A stretch of DNA of 57,743 bases from an uncultured Bacteroidota bacterium (GTDB lineage Bacteria; Bacteroidota; Bacteroidia; Bacteroidales; SZUA-534), in the NCBI GenBank assembly GCA_946414435.1, contig CAMKOM010000020.1:1-57743 (forward strand), read 5' to 3'. Positions within the stretch are counted from its first letter, which is position 1; each line of letters begins with the position of its first letter. Under the pieces are notes generated by a model that saw only the letters and a program-made list of their open reading frames with translations, was not told where the DNA came from and did no database searches. Below, piece by piece: positions 1 through 9,241 of the stretch. Both the position numbers and the translations under genes were made by a program.

Positions 1-66
1 CTTACCCTGCTACCCCTTGCATCTGCTCAAAAAAATTTAAAATGTTCAGAAGAAATAAAACCAGAG

Positions 67-74
67 AAAGGAGG
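67..74 (+). promoter_or_regulatory. Strong Shine-Dalgarno site
   Basis: AAAGGAGG lies six bases before the ATG at 81 and decides that start over the upstream in-frame ATG at 42. Bacteroidota genes rarely use a Shine-Dalgarno sequence, so this perfect one is unusual here and fits a gene of plasmid or mobile-element origin. Confidence 0.6.
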
Positions 75-80
75 CTTAAA

Positions 81-1103
81 ATGAATCTCAATGTTAATGA
101 CCGCTGGCAAAATGTAAATGACATCTGGAGGAATGATAACGAACAGTATTCGAACGGTATACCCTCAAGTGTTGGCATGTTTGACGTTAAAACTGCCAAC
201 CAGACCATAATTGAAGCCAAGAAACGACCAGACCCTGAAAAGCTTTGGAAGACATTATGGTACGAAGGTGAAGTGTGTTGTTTGTTTGCTGATTCAAATG
301 TTGGTAAATCGATTTATGCTGTTCAGATAGCCACGGAAATAGCGAATCGGAAAAAGGTATTGTACTTTGATTTTGAGTTATCAGACAAGCAATTTCAACT
401 ACGATACACCGATTCTAACGGCAATCTTTTTACATTCCCAGACAATCTATACCGTGTATCAATCAATAGCGAAAAATTCGACGTTACCAATTTTGAAGAT
501 GCAATTATTCAAAATATCGAGAAAACTGCTTTAAGAACGGATGCGAAAGTGCTAATCATTGATAACCTAACGTACTTGTGCAGCTCGGCAGAAAAAAGTG
601 ATTTGGCAGGTATCTTGATGTTGCGCCTAATGGAGTTGAAACGCAAATACAGCTTTTCGATATTAGTCTTGGCACATACACCCAAACGTGATTTGACAAG
701 ACCAATAACTCAAAACGATTTGGCAGGTAGCAAGAAATTGTACAACTTTTTTGATTCTGTTTTTGCTATCGGGAAAAGTGCAAAGAATTCTGATTTGCGC
801 TATATAAAGCAGTTAAAGGTCCGTTTTGGCGAGTATACATATGACTCGGATAATGTTATTGTTTGTACAATCGAAAAAGATGAAGCGTTTTTACAATTCA
901 AAGAAATCGCCAATGGCCACGAGAAGGAGCACCTGAAAGACCGTTCGGACAAAGAGTTGGAGCAAGAAATAGAGAATGTAAAGAAGCTGCAAGGCGAAGG
1001 AAAGTCAATCAGAGATATTGCTAAACAATTAGATATGAGCAAATCAAAAGTCGCAAGACTTCTGAAAAAACAGACTTCTGTCCCATGTGTCCCACACTCC
1101 TAA
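81..1103 (+). CDS. RepA-like AAA family ATPase with C-terminal HTH
   Basis: The 340-residue protein carries a Walker A motif (ADSNVGKS, about residue 70), a Walker B strand (VLIIDNLTYL) and an arginine-containing C-terminal half, as in the AAA_25/RepA group of hexameric ATPases that load or act as helicases on plasmids and integrative elements. The last 45 residues form a helix-turn-helix (SIRDIAKQLDMSKSKVARLL), so it may also bind DNA. The start at 81 is chosen for its Shine-Dalgarno site. It sits alone at the window edge, with no primase or mobilisation gene visible. Its family suggests the left part of the window is or was mobile. Function in replication or mobilisation is inferred from the family. 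Confidence 0.75.
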   Translation: MNLNVNDRWQNVNDIWRNDNEQYSNGIPSSVGMFDVKTANQTIIEAKKRPDPEKLWKTLWYEGEVCCLFADSNVGKSIYAVQIATEIANRKKVLYFDFELSDKQFQLRYTDSNGNLFTFPDNLYRVSINSEKFDVTNFEDAIIQNIEKTALRTDAKVLIIDNLTYLCSSAEKSDLAGILMLRLMELKRKYSFSILVLAHTPKRDLTRPITQNDLAGSKKLYNFFDSVFAIGKSAKNSDLRYIKQLKVRFGEYTYDSDNVIVCTIEKDEAFLQFKEIANGHEKEHLKDRSDKELEQEIENVKKLQGEGKSIRDIAKQLDMSKSKVARLLKKQTSVPCVPHS

Positions 1104-1238
1104 TGTTGGGACAGTGGGACATTAATCAAACTATAATTCCCCGTTGCAAGAATTGATAGAAGATTTTGACTTCAGGATTGACAAAGACTAAGAATACTTG
1201 ATTTACGCAAAGTGTTTTGTGTTCTATAATGTGTGTGG

Positions 1239-1278
1239 GCGAGGGCTGTTCTATAATAGAGCGGCCCCGCTTTTGTTT
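1239..1278 (+). terminator. Rho-independent terminator after the AAA ATPase
   Basis: A GC-rich stem (GCG-A-GGGC pairing with GCCCCGC, one bulged A) is followed by TTTTGTTT. It lies 135 bases after the ATPase stop and just before the convergent AlbA_2 gene end, so it may serve both. Confidence 0.4.
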
Positions 1279-1291
1279 ATAGATGAGGATA

Positions 1292-2656
1292 TCACTCTTG
1301 TTTTATAATCTCCCAATGGCCGTTTTTATCACTGCCGACACGTTGAATGAATTTGCCGCGCAGAAGTGCAATGTGATAATTTACGGTACGAACAGAAATG
1401 TCGAGGTTTTTGCTCAAATCTTCAATGGTCGCATTGGGGTTCTCGGCAATTGCGAGGAAAGTCCTCTGTGCAGATTTCGGCATTTCTCCGTGCAATTTAC
1501 TGTGCAATTTACTGTGCAATTTACTGTGCAATTCTTCAGAATTGTCTTCAGCGGAATCTCCTTCAATTTCAAATGCGAATGGTATGGTTACGCGCAAAAA
1601 ATAATCGAGGAACTCAAAAGCACTGCGGCTGTAACGCTCGGTTACCAAAGGAATGCCGTAGCCTGTCTGTTCCATCAAATCGAGACGGATAAACAACCGT
1701 GCAAGTTCCTCGTTGACTGGCTTTGAAACACCACGGAAGAAATCGTCTTTCGACAAATTGGCAGGAAGTCCGCCTGTTGAGATTATCTCCATTCGGTCGG
1801 TGAAGATATAGATTGCTGGTGGCGTGCCATCTGCCCAATTGTTGTGCAGGCAGGCGTTGAACCACACCTCGCGGAAAGCGTCACGGTCGAAAAGGGGCTT
1901 GTCGTTGCGCACGCCGTTTGTGAAACTGGTGTGCGTCTCGTTGATTACATCGGCACAATAATCATAGGCTTGCTTCATAGCCACAACAAGGCATTTCTCG
2001 CCATACTCGTTGCGAATGGCAATACCATCGGATTTGTTCTTGCCTTTGAACCGCACAACCTTGATTGAAACCTCGTTCTTGTCGGCCAGCAGTTCGGCCA
2101 TTCGGTTGTACTGACCGCCACTTGTGAGCAGGTGAAAGTTCTCGGCAAAGGTGCTTTCGTTTACATTCAGGCCTTTCTCGGTAAGCAGAAGTTTCAGATA
2201 TTGGAACGTTGGATTCTTTATCCGGCTTGCTATCTCGGTGATTTTCACCTTTGAATCGAGAAATCGGTTGTGGGCGAGATTGATTTGCTGCTCGGTCATT
2301 GAGCGGCTTGTGGAACCCACACGAATAAAACAGCCTTGCGAACTGCGTCCATATTTCCTTATGTAATAAAGGTCGAAACCGCGCTGCACTTTTATCTCGA
2401 TAACGTGCTTCTGCTCAATGTATTTGGTATTGAGTTCGACAAACTGACGCGGGTCGGGCAGAATCTGGCTTTCGAGAATGTCGGCTATTTTCTTCAGCGA
2501 CTCGTCGAGGTTGGTGACACCGCAAACACTTCCATCGTCGTTCACACCAATGTAGATTGTGCCGCCATCGGTATTGAGGAATGCCACAATCTCTTTCGGA
2601 AGCGAGTCGGCAAAGCGTTGCTTGAGTTCTGTTTTCTCTGTTTCTGCGAAAGTCAT
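1292..2656 (-). CDS. AlbA_2/Schlafen-type ATP-binding transcriptional regulator
   Basis: The 454-residue protein begins with an AlbA_2 (divergent AAA-4, Schlafen-like) domain: ETEKTELK, then EIVAFLNTDGGTIYIGV. The middle holds a GHKL-type ATPase segment of the HATPase_c_4 kind (FREVWFNACLHNNW, then TGGLP and QTGYGIP). The C-terminus is a winged helix (NATIEDLSKNLDISVRTVNYH). Between ATPase and winged helix is a short repeat, HSKL three times, encoded by a 12-bp tandem repeat. Such proteins are common next to mobile and defence genes and are usually annotated as transcriptional regulators or RNA-binding. It is monocistronic here; the target is unknown. Confidence 0.75.
   Translation of the reverse strand: MTFAETEKTELKQRFADSLPKEIVAFLNTDGGTIYIGVNDDGSVCGVTNLDESLKKIADILESQILPDPRQFVELNTKYIEQKHVIEIKVQRGFDLYYIRKYGRSSQGCFIRVGSTSRSMTEQQINLAHNRFLDSKVKITEIASRIKNPTFQYLKLLLTEKGLNVNESTFAENFHLLTSGGQYNRMAELLADKNEVSIKVVRFKGKNKSDGIAIRNEYGEKCLVVAMKQAYDYCADVINETHTSFTNGVRNDKPLFDRDAFREVWFNACLHNNWADGTPPAIYIFTDRMEIISTGGLPANLSKDDFFRGVSKPVNEELARLFIRLDLMEQTGYGIPLVTERYSRSAFEFLDYFLRVTIPFAFEIEGDSAEDNSEELHSKLHSKLHSKLHGEMPKSAQRTFLAIAENPNATIEDLSKNLDISVRTVNYHIALLRGKFIQRVGSDKNGHWEIIKQE
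1491..1533. repeat. 12-bp tandem minisatellite inside the AlbA_2 gene
   Basis: TGCAATTTACTG is repeated three times without change, plus seven bases. The unit is a multiple of three, so copy-number change alters the linker length (HSKL units) without a frameshift. Confidence 0.9.
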
Positions 2657-2792
2657 AGGGCAAAGGTAAAAAATAAATTAAGGAATAGCGAGAGCGTAAA
2701 ACTCGAAGGGTGGTTGCTTTTTCATAACACATCAAAATTCTGCCAAAGGTAGAAACAATGATGATGAATTTGCGGCAAATCTAATGTGAGTT

Positions 2793-4505
2793 TTACACCA
2801 ACTCAACAGACCAACCAAGGTTCAATGAGTTTGAAATTTGTTTGAGCATTTCTGCTTTTCTGTCAGTTGATATGTTTGTAAAACAGAACCAAATACCTTC
2901 AACGAACTTGGTTGTGGCTGCATATTTGGGATTTATATGTTCCTTTGAAACAATAAGATTGTCGTTAGAAGCTATAATATGCAAATTATGAACTCTTTCT
3001 GCACCAGCAAAACGAATTGCCTCAACAAAAGTATTAGATACTATATTGTGGCATATAGACTTTCCTTCTGGGAATGTGACTTTGATTTTCTGACGGACTG
3101 GATTCTTATTTGGTGAATTGCCAACTTGCGTTGAGCCTGTGGCATTGGCTGAAGCATCAACCTGCTCGGAACTATCAACTGGAACCAATTCAATGGACAA
3201 ACCGAGACCTAAAGTTTCTGAAATTTTCTTTAAAAATGCGATTTTGGTATCATTATTTAGGCGTTCAAATAGATATACACCATCTATTTTCTTCCAATAT
3301 TTCTCATTATTTCCTTTACTGTATGATACAATATTGCCACCATCACGAACTATGCCAACAGATTGTACCTGAGCATAACCAATTTTCTTAATACAAGCTC
3401 TGTATGTATTTATCGCATTTTTCTCAAAAAAAATTGTGCCGTCAGGAAATATAACTTTAAAATCGCCTCGAATGAATTGTTTTTGTGGCTGTTGTTGTTG
3501 CGTGACAGACATTTTTTCAGCCTTGACTATTTCCTCAAAAAGACTTTGTATTTGCTTGAGTTGTGCTTTCAATAATTTGTCAACTGTTCCGTCTTTGTTA
3601 CTGCTTAATTTTGCGATAGACAGTTCTGATAAAATAATATTGAGTTTTTCCTGAAATATTTGGATTTGATTACTATTCAATGGCAATTCTTTTAGGGCAC
3701 TGATGGCCTTTTGATGATAATCAACGATTTCCATATAGCGTTCATCCTTTGTTATATCAAAAATATCTTCGTGTTTTTCAATAAAAGCACGAACAATTTT
3801 ACCCCATTCCTTAAAATCCATCAAGGGATACGAATCGTTAAACTGATTCATACAATCGGCAATAATATCCAGTGAAGATTTCCCATTACCCAACAAACTA
3901 ATTACGCGGTCAGTTACAATTTTGTCGTCTTCAACAGAAAGTAAAATGTCCTTAACATCTTCACAGAACATTTCATCTTCGTCATCATCATTTACTGGTT
4001 CTAATGATGCATCAACCAATTGCGGGAAATACCGTTCAATTCTTTCGAAGAAATTAGGAATGTCGCAGCGTTTGAAAAGAGCATAAGAATCGCCATTGGT
4101 GAGATTCGCCAATATTATATTATCTTCTGTAACCGATTGTTGAAGCGGTTTGCGACTAAAAAATGAGACATAACGGCGTTTGTTTAATCTGCTTTTTGCC
4201 TTTACTGGGTCCCAGCATACAAACACATCATTTTCAACATCATATCCTAAAAACAGGAATCTATCATCCGATTCAATTATTTTGTCAAATTCTTGGTTTT
4301 GCGGCAATTGTGACCTGGTACGGTCTTCTGGATAAGACTTTCCCGCATAGCTTACGCATTTAAAGTATATATCATATACTATACCCTCAAAATCTACTGA
4401 TAATAATGAACCTTGCTTTGATTTTATCAGAAACCTTGAATCAATAGCGGACAGGAATATTTCCAATAACTCTTTACCTTTAGGGTATGTTTTATTCTCA
4501 TTCAT
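2793..4505 (-). CDS. Unrecognised 570-aa protein with duplicated C-terminal domain, last gene of Z1 operon
   Basis: I do not recognise a named family. The N-terminal ~165 residues look globular (RTRSQLPQNQEFDKII, FLFLGYDVENDVFVCWDP) and recall N-termini of restriction-associated proteins, but I see no sure catalytic motif. Then comes an acidic stretch (NDDDEDEMF), a helical region, a QQQQPQKQ linker, and two related ~95-residue domains. Copy one starts FKVIFPDGTIFFEKNAINTY and ends LGLGLSIELV; copy two starts IKVTFPEGKSICHNIVSNTF and ends LNLGWSVELV. The gene starts one base after the PD-(D/E)XK gene, so it is the fifth gene of the operon. In the published Mza-type systems an AIPR protein occupies a comparable place; this protein does not show AIPR features to me. 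Confidence 0.7.
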   Translation of the reverse strand: MNENKTYPKGKELLEIFLSAIDSRFLIKSKQGSLLSVDFEGIVYDIYFKCVSYAGKSYPEDRTRSQLPQNQEFDKIIESDDRFLFLGYDVENDVFVCWDPVKAKSRLNKRRYVSFFSRKPLQQSVTEDNIILANLTNGDSYALFKRCDIPNFFERIERYFPQLVDASLEPVNDDDEDEMFCEDVKDILLSVEDDKIVTDRVISLLGNGKSSLDIIADCMNQFNDSYPLMDFKEWGKIVRAFIEKHEDIFDITKDERYMEIVDYHQKAISALKELPLNSNQIQIFQEKLNIILSELSIAKLSSNKDGTVDKLLKAQLKQIQSLFEEIVKAEKMSVTQQQQPQKQFIRGDFKVIFPDGTIFFEKNAINTYRACIKKIGYAQVQSVGIVRDGGNIVSYSKGNNEKYWKKIDGVYLFERLNNDTKIAFLKKISETLGLGLSIELVPVDSSEQVDASANATGSTQVGNSPNKNPVRQKIKVTFPEGKSICHNIVSNTFVEAIRFAGAERVHNLHIIASNDNLIVSKEHINPKYAATTKFVEGIWFCFTNISTDRKAEMLKQISNSLNLGWSVELV

Positions 4506-4506
4506 T

Positions 4507-5478
4507 TTACAAACATTTATGTAGATTTCCTGTTAATTCTGCTTTATCAACTGTTGCCACGTTTGTTAAATCACTTTGGAAATGAACGTGTAAAACATTT
4601 TCGGGTATGACTGTCAATGGAATAGAAGGGATTACACGGTAATCATAAAAACAATACGAATCAACAGCTTGATTATAGTCGAAATACACATCCTTGATGC
4701 GTTCCCAATTGTCCCCAATGGTTTTTATTACCATACCTTTAAGCAAATAAATAGCCTCATCATTATGGATGAGTTTATTTGTAATTCTATCTACTAAATC
4801 AATTACACTGACGCCAATCCCTGTCCTGATTGTAAATATTGATGCTATCACTAATTTGGCATCTTCGTTAGGGTTTAGTTGCTCAATTGAGAAATTATGA
4901 ATCCGAGTATCACGAGATGTTGATTTGACTTCAATTTTATCAACGCCATCGTTAAAATCAAATTTGTCACTTGCGCTGATATGCCACGATTTTATTAGAT
5001 AAACTGGATTTTGTGATTGTTCAATTACAAACAATTCTGCCCATAATCCTTGTATGCTAGCTAATGATAATTCTGCTGATGGTAGCAAGAATAATTCAGC
5101 AAGTTTGTTCACTTCCGATTTCAGTTCATAAACAGATGGCAGCTCGGACAGTTTTTCCAATACTATTGAAAAAACATCAAGAAAACATCTTATTAAATCT
5201 GCATTTGTGGTTTTTAATATTACGATATTATATGTACACTTCTCCACAAGTTCACCTGTTCGCAATGTGCATTCTTGGTTGAATCGGACTTCGAGTTTGT
5301 CAAGAATTATATTGTTTAAGAATTCTTCATCAGAACATTTGACAAACAATAACGGAAAACCTTCTGCGGAACACCCTATTTTGTGTTGATTGCTTATAGG
5401 TTCTACTCTATATGAATCGCCATCAACAAAATTGCTGTTGAGATGAGAAAATGCTTCGTATAACAAACTTTTTTCCAT
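4507..5478 (-). CDS. PD-(D/E)XK motif protein (DUF4420-like), putative nuclease
   Basis: The protein has the nuclease core ELFVIEQ, then KFDFNDGVDKIEVKSTSRD, giving the D...E-x-K arrangement (D in KFDF, EVK) of PD-(D/E)XK enzymes. In Z1/MORC restriction loci this family is the presumed DNA-cutting subunit. The start at 5478 (MEKSLLYEAF) leaves a 10-base gap after the Z1 stop. An ATG at 5505 would overlap that gene by 17 bases and add MTMTNRGLI; I prefer the shorter form. The stop is one base before the next gene. Length about 323 residues. Nuclease activity is inferred from the motif and context. Confidence 0.75.
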   Translation of the reverse strand: MEKSLLYEAFSHLNSNFVDGDSYRVEPISNQHKIGCSAEGFPLLFVKCSDEEFLNNIILDKLEVRFNQECTLRTGELVEKCTYNIVILKTTNADLIRCFLDVFSIVLEKLSELPSVYELKSEVNKLAELFLLPSAELSLASIQGLWAELFVIEQSQNPVYLIKSWHISASDKFDFNDGVDKIEVKSTSRDTRIHNFSIEQLNPNEDAKLVIASIFTIRTGIGVSVIDLVDRITNKLIHNDEAIYLLKGMVIKTIGDNWERIKDVYFDYNQAVDSYCFYDYRVIPSIPLTVIPENVLHVHFQSDLTNVATVDKAELTGNLHKCL

Positions 5479-5488
5479 AATCAAGCCT

Positions 5489-7708
5489 CTATTCGTCATC
5501 GTCATCTTCGTCGTCGCCTTCTACAGCTATATATCCCTCTTCAAGTTTTTCAGGGTAGTAAATGGCAATGTTATAGAATGGCGATGGATTATAAGTCGCC
5601 GATATTCCAGGTTTTAGTTTTAGTAAGTGCAGTTGGAAACATATTACATTTTCATCGTCATAACCGAACTTATTCATCAGTATTTCTTTATCACCTATAT
5701 AACTTTTATTGCGACCTTCTTGCAAATTACCTGGAAGCCCATTGGTCAATGTTCGTTCGCGTAGTTTTGTGGCTGCATATGACATTTGAAACACATAAAC
5801 ATACGGCATCTTTCCCGAATCGTTTAGATAGTCCAAATATTGAATAGTAGCAATTTTACGAGTAATATTTGGCATATCCTGATACTTGAATTTTCTGAAA
5901 TAATCAACGAAATCTTCAGTGGGTATCCTCACAAATCTATGATTCTGCACATCTGTACCAAAATCGTGGTATAGTGTAAATGAGTTTTTGTCAAATGAGT
6001 TTAAGAATTCTAACGTGAGTTGATAATTCTCTTCCATACAGTCAACAGAACGCATTTGTCGCCAACCAACCATTTTGTTCTTTACAATTCGAGATGTGAG
6101 AATATTAATGCGGGTTGGGCGTAATATCGGGCTCATCACCATAGTTTTCGCATTTTGTCGAAATTCTTCTAACGAATGGCATTCCTTTAATGCCAAATGC
6201 AAACTTTCTTCGTGGTCAACATAGGCGTTGAACTCATCGATACTTTTTTGTGGCAAGAAAATTCTGATTACATCGCTGTAGGCTTCCTTGTAACCAAAAA
6301 AGCGACAACGCTGCTCAATCGTATCGGCTGTAGATTTGCCCTTGTTGGTGCGAGGCATATAGGTCATTGACAATTTTTCAACAGTAAAACCACGGTTAAG
6401 CATATCAGCACCAACTAAAATGTGTGATTTTGCATCGTCCCAATCGACTTCATTGTCACTATTCCCTTGAATCAGATATACTTTATTGAATAGAATTACT
6501 TTCTTCAAGATTTTGTATACTTCTTCGAAAGAAGGCGTTTCCATCACATATTTCGATATTTCTTCGTATGCATCCGAAAGGCATTGCAAGAAATATGGTT
6601 TCGCTGGGTCAGAGTCAGAGGATACCAGTAGATTATGCCACTCGTCAATGGCAGCATTTGTCCATCGTTCAAACTTCTCGTTCGATTCCCTTTTTCCATC
6701 AATGTGAATCATCATCGAAAGGTATTTCTCCCGTTTCTGAATAAAAACCACAATGGCTACACTTATGAGGAATTGCATCAAGGCGTTATCGAGCGATTTT
6801 GGTCGGTCGGCAAGAGAATTGCGTTTGTAATGATAGACCTCATCGTCTGGAATTTCAATGGTATATTTACGTTCTTTACTTTTAAAGAAAAATTTGCCTC
6901 CCGTATAACCCTTGCCTGGCGTTAGAACAGTATGATATTTAGGTGACAAAATATCTTCATTATCAATTAATAATGCTGCTTGTGGTGTGGCAGTATATTG
7001 AACATAAGAATGGCAGGGAAACGTTTTTTTTAGATTATTAATGCTTTCGTATGTGCGGCTATAATCGTCTTGTTCCCAATCTTCTTTGCCTGCGTTTTTT
7101 CTTGCGTATGTATTAAAACTAGATTGGTCAGCTTCATCATCAATAATTAGGATTGCCATATCTTTCAGCAATGGCATTATTTGAGAATCGTGGAATAATT
7201 TGGCAAGTTCGTTTATGTGATTGTAATGCTTAAGAATAGGGAATAGTAAAGTGCAATCTGAATCTGTTATGAAATTCTTAACGCTATTTACATCAGCTGC
7301 ACGGTCCGCTTTTATTCCGTCTTTATATAGTTTGTAGTAATCGCCGCTTTCCTCAAGACAGAACAAATCTTTTCGTAACCGTTTGTATGTTTGGTCAGCC
7401 AAATTTGTTTTTGTGCCTGTCAAGTATATAATTACGCGGAAGCCGTTATCGGCTGCCATTGCTGACAACACTGTGAATGACATTGTTTTGCCACTTTGCA
7501 CATAACCGACAGCGAGATTCGTTATACAATTATTATCACCAGGGAAAATGCAATGGCTTAAAACATTTTGAGCTTCACTTATAAGGTTATCACGGCTATC
7601 ATCATCAATTTTTGTGAATGATTGGACAAGGCTCAATGTTCTTTTACCTACAATAGGAACTCTTTTAGATTCCGTTTTTGGGGATATTGTAATAATCTGA
7701 TTGTTCAT
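5489..7708 (-). CDS. Z1 domain superfamily II helicase-like ATPase
   Basis: The 739-residue protein has a Walker A motif GYVQSGKT, a DExx-type Walker B (LIIDDEADQ), motif III-like YTATPQA, and the Z1 signature GADMLNRGF followed by QRCRFFGYK. Z1 proteins are helicase-like motors found in bacterial restriction-modification loci with MORC/MutL-type ATPases and PD-(D/E)XK nucleases. The C-terminus is strongly acidic (EGDDEDDDDE). It starts 6 bases after the GHKL gene. A role as the translocating motor of this restriction-like complex is the family expectation, not shown here. Confidence 0.88.
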   Translation of the reverse strand: MNNQIITISPKTESKRVPIVGKRTLSLVQSFTKIDDDSRDNLISEAQNVLSHCIFPGDNNCITNLAVGYVQSGKTMSFTVLSAMAADNGFRVIIYLTGTKTNLADQTYKRLRKDLFCLEESGDYYKLYKDGIKADRAADVNSVKNFITDSDCTLLFPILKHYNHINELAKLFHDSQIMPLLKDMAILIIDDEADQSSFNTYARKNAGKEDWEQDDYSRTYESINNLKKTFPCHSYVQYTATPQAALLIDNEDILSPKYHTVLTPGKGYTGGKFFFKSKERKYTIEIPDDEVYHYKRNSLADRPKSLDNALMQFLISVAIVVFIQKREKYLSMMIHIDGKRESNEKFERWTNAAIDEWHNLLVSSDSDPAKPYFLQCLSDAYEEISKYVMETPSFEEVYKILKKVILFNKVYLIQGNSDNEVDWDDAKSHILVGADMLNRGFTVEKLSMTYMPRTNKGKSTADTIEQRCRFFGYKEAYSDVIRIFLPQKSIDEFNAYVDHEESLHLALKECHSLEEFRQNAKTMVMSPILRPTRINILTSRIVKNKMVGWRQMRSVDCMEENYQLTLEFLNSFDKNSFTLYHDFGTDVQNHRFVRIPTEDFVDYFRKFKYQDMPNITRKIATIQYLDYLNDSGKMPYVYVFQMSYAATKLRERTLTNGLPGNLQEGRNKSYIGDKEILMNKFGYDDENVICFQLHLLKLKPGISATYNPSPFYNIAIYYPEKLEEGYIAVEGDDEDDDDE

Positions 7709-7714
7709 AGCATT

Positions 7715-9241
7715 TTATATTTTTCCTAAAAAGTTATTGAAAAGGTCGCGGAATGCTTTTGCTTGAGTTGCATTTCCATTGCTGTTCATTTTTAACTCTG
7801 CGGCTATAAGGGTTTGAACAATATTCAACAAAGAATTTTTCCATTCTTCGTTGTTTAATAATTCACTAAACCTTTTAAAGTATTGCCCATTTATGTAAAT
7901 ATCAGATACATAATGTTGCTCATCTTCCATTTTTAGTGAATACAAGCCCTGCTGTTTATCATCGTCAATAAATTGAAAACGAAGATTGAAATGAAGACCA
8001 TCGATTGTAATGGTTGCGTTTGTATTTGTTATAACCTTGTTTTCTTCAGCCAACCCTGTAAAAATATTTATCTGTTGCGGTTTCGCTGGTGCAGACGGTA
8101 CAGGCGGGACTATTGGTGTGGTAGTTATTTCTATATGCTGGTTAACTTTCTCGGATAATGATTTTGAAATCGTAGGCAAACTTTTTTTGCTGATTTCCAC
8201 AGGTTTTGTGTAATACTGTGCTTGCCCGAATATATCGAAGTTTTTATCTCTTTTTAAATCATCGGCAAGGCAATTGATAAACTCTTGAAATTGGTCGTCT
8301 TCATTAAAGGAATTCTTCGTAAAAGACACATCAAAACCTTCAATCTCTAATTCTCCAAACACACGCTTATAGCGTGGTGAGCCCACATCGCCGCATAATG
8401 CTTTGGGACGATATTTGTCTTCACCGCTTGTTCCGATTGTACGCCCTCGCCTGAAAAGTAAGAATCCATTATTTTCAGACGTGCTCATTGTTTCCAACAA
8501 TGCCACAAAACCTTTTACTCTATAAACATCACCATTTGGCTTAGGAGCCTCAAAACCAATTTCCTTTTTCCAACAGATATTATCACTGCCATTCCTATAA
8601 TATGGTGCTTTCAAAACTTTTAATTCTTGAAATTTTTGCGGTTCGTTATTAATGTACAAATCAAGAATTCCTTCACGAAGGAAAGATGTGTAGATGCTGG
8701 TTAAGTGTTTTTTTAAAGTAGCTAATTGCTTTGGACGATTGGCAGACAGTTTTTTTAATGTAACAATTGTGTAATGTTCGCTCTCATCGCAAGGTTCTTC
8801 GTCAACATCAACCATTGTTTTTTCGCCATTTACAACATCTTCCAAATCGAAAGCAAATGTTTTTTTTACGTTTTCACCATAGGCAGTGGAAACAACAGTC
8901 CAATAATTTGAAAACCATATTGAAGAAACCTTCATGCCCATACCAAACTCGTTCAGTCCTTTTGCGTCTAGGGGTATAGCGGCGAGTTCAAAAGCTCGTG
9001 AATAGCATTCTTTTTCAATGCCGAAAGCATTATCTGAAATGCGAATAAAATCATCGCTTATCTCTATTTTAACTGTAACCTTCCCATTTGGATTGATAGG
9101 TTTCAATATATCAATATGTTTTTGAAAACTTGCAATTGAATTATCGACATATTCTGCAAGAGCATAATGAGCCTTGTTGTTTATATATCTAAAAGTTTGA
9201 TATACTAAAGGTTTGGTCGCAATAGATACGGTCTCTTTCAT
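7715..9241 (-). CDS. MORC/MutL-like GHKL ATPase
   Basis: The 508-residue protein has the three GHKL ATP-binding boxes: N box LAEYVDNSI, G1 box ISDNAFGIEK, and G2 box NEFGMGMKVSSIWFS. This matches the prokaryotic MORC-type ATPases of restriction systems, where ATP-driven dimer closing is thought to clamp DNA. A proline-rich linker (TPIVPPVPSAPAKP) separates a C-terminal domain of unknown fold. Its ATG overlaps the methyltransferase stop in an ATGA arrangement, a sign of translational coupling. The role in DNA clamping is family knowledge; partner specificity is unknown. Confidence 0.85.
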   Translation of the reverse strand: MKETVSIATKPLVYQTFRYINNKAHYALAEYVDNSIASFQKHIDILKPINPNGKVTVKIEISDDFIRISDNAFGIEKECYSRAFELAAIPLDAKGLNEFGMGMKVSSIWFSNYWTVVSTAYGENVKKTFAFDLEDVVNGEKTMVDVDEEPCDESEHYTIVTLKKLSANRPKQLATLKKHLTSIYTSFLREGILDLYINNEPQKFQELKVLKAPYYRNGSDNICWKKEIGFEAPKPNGDVYRVKGFVALLETMSTSENNGFLLFRRGRTIGTSGEDKYRPKALCGDVGSPRYKRVFGELEIEGFDVSFTKNSFNEDDQFQEFINCLADDLKRDKNFDIFGQAQYYTKPVEISKKSLPTISKSLSEKVNQHIEITTTPIVPPVPSAPAKPQQINIFTGLAEENKVITNTNATITIDGLHFNLRFQFIDDDKQQGLYSLKMEDEQHYVSDIYINGQYFKRFSELLNNEEWKNSLLNIVQTLIAAELKMNSNGNATQAKAFRDLFNNFLGKI

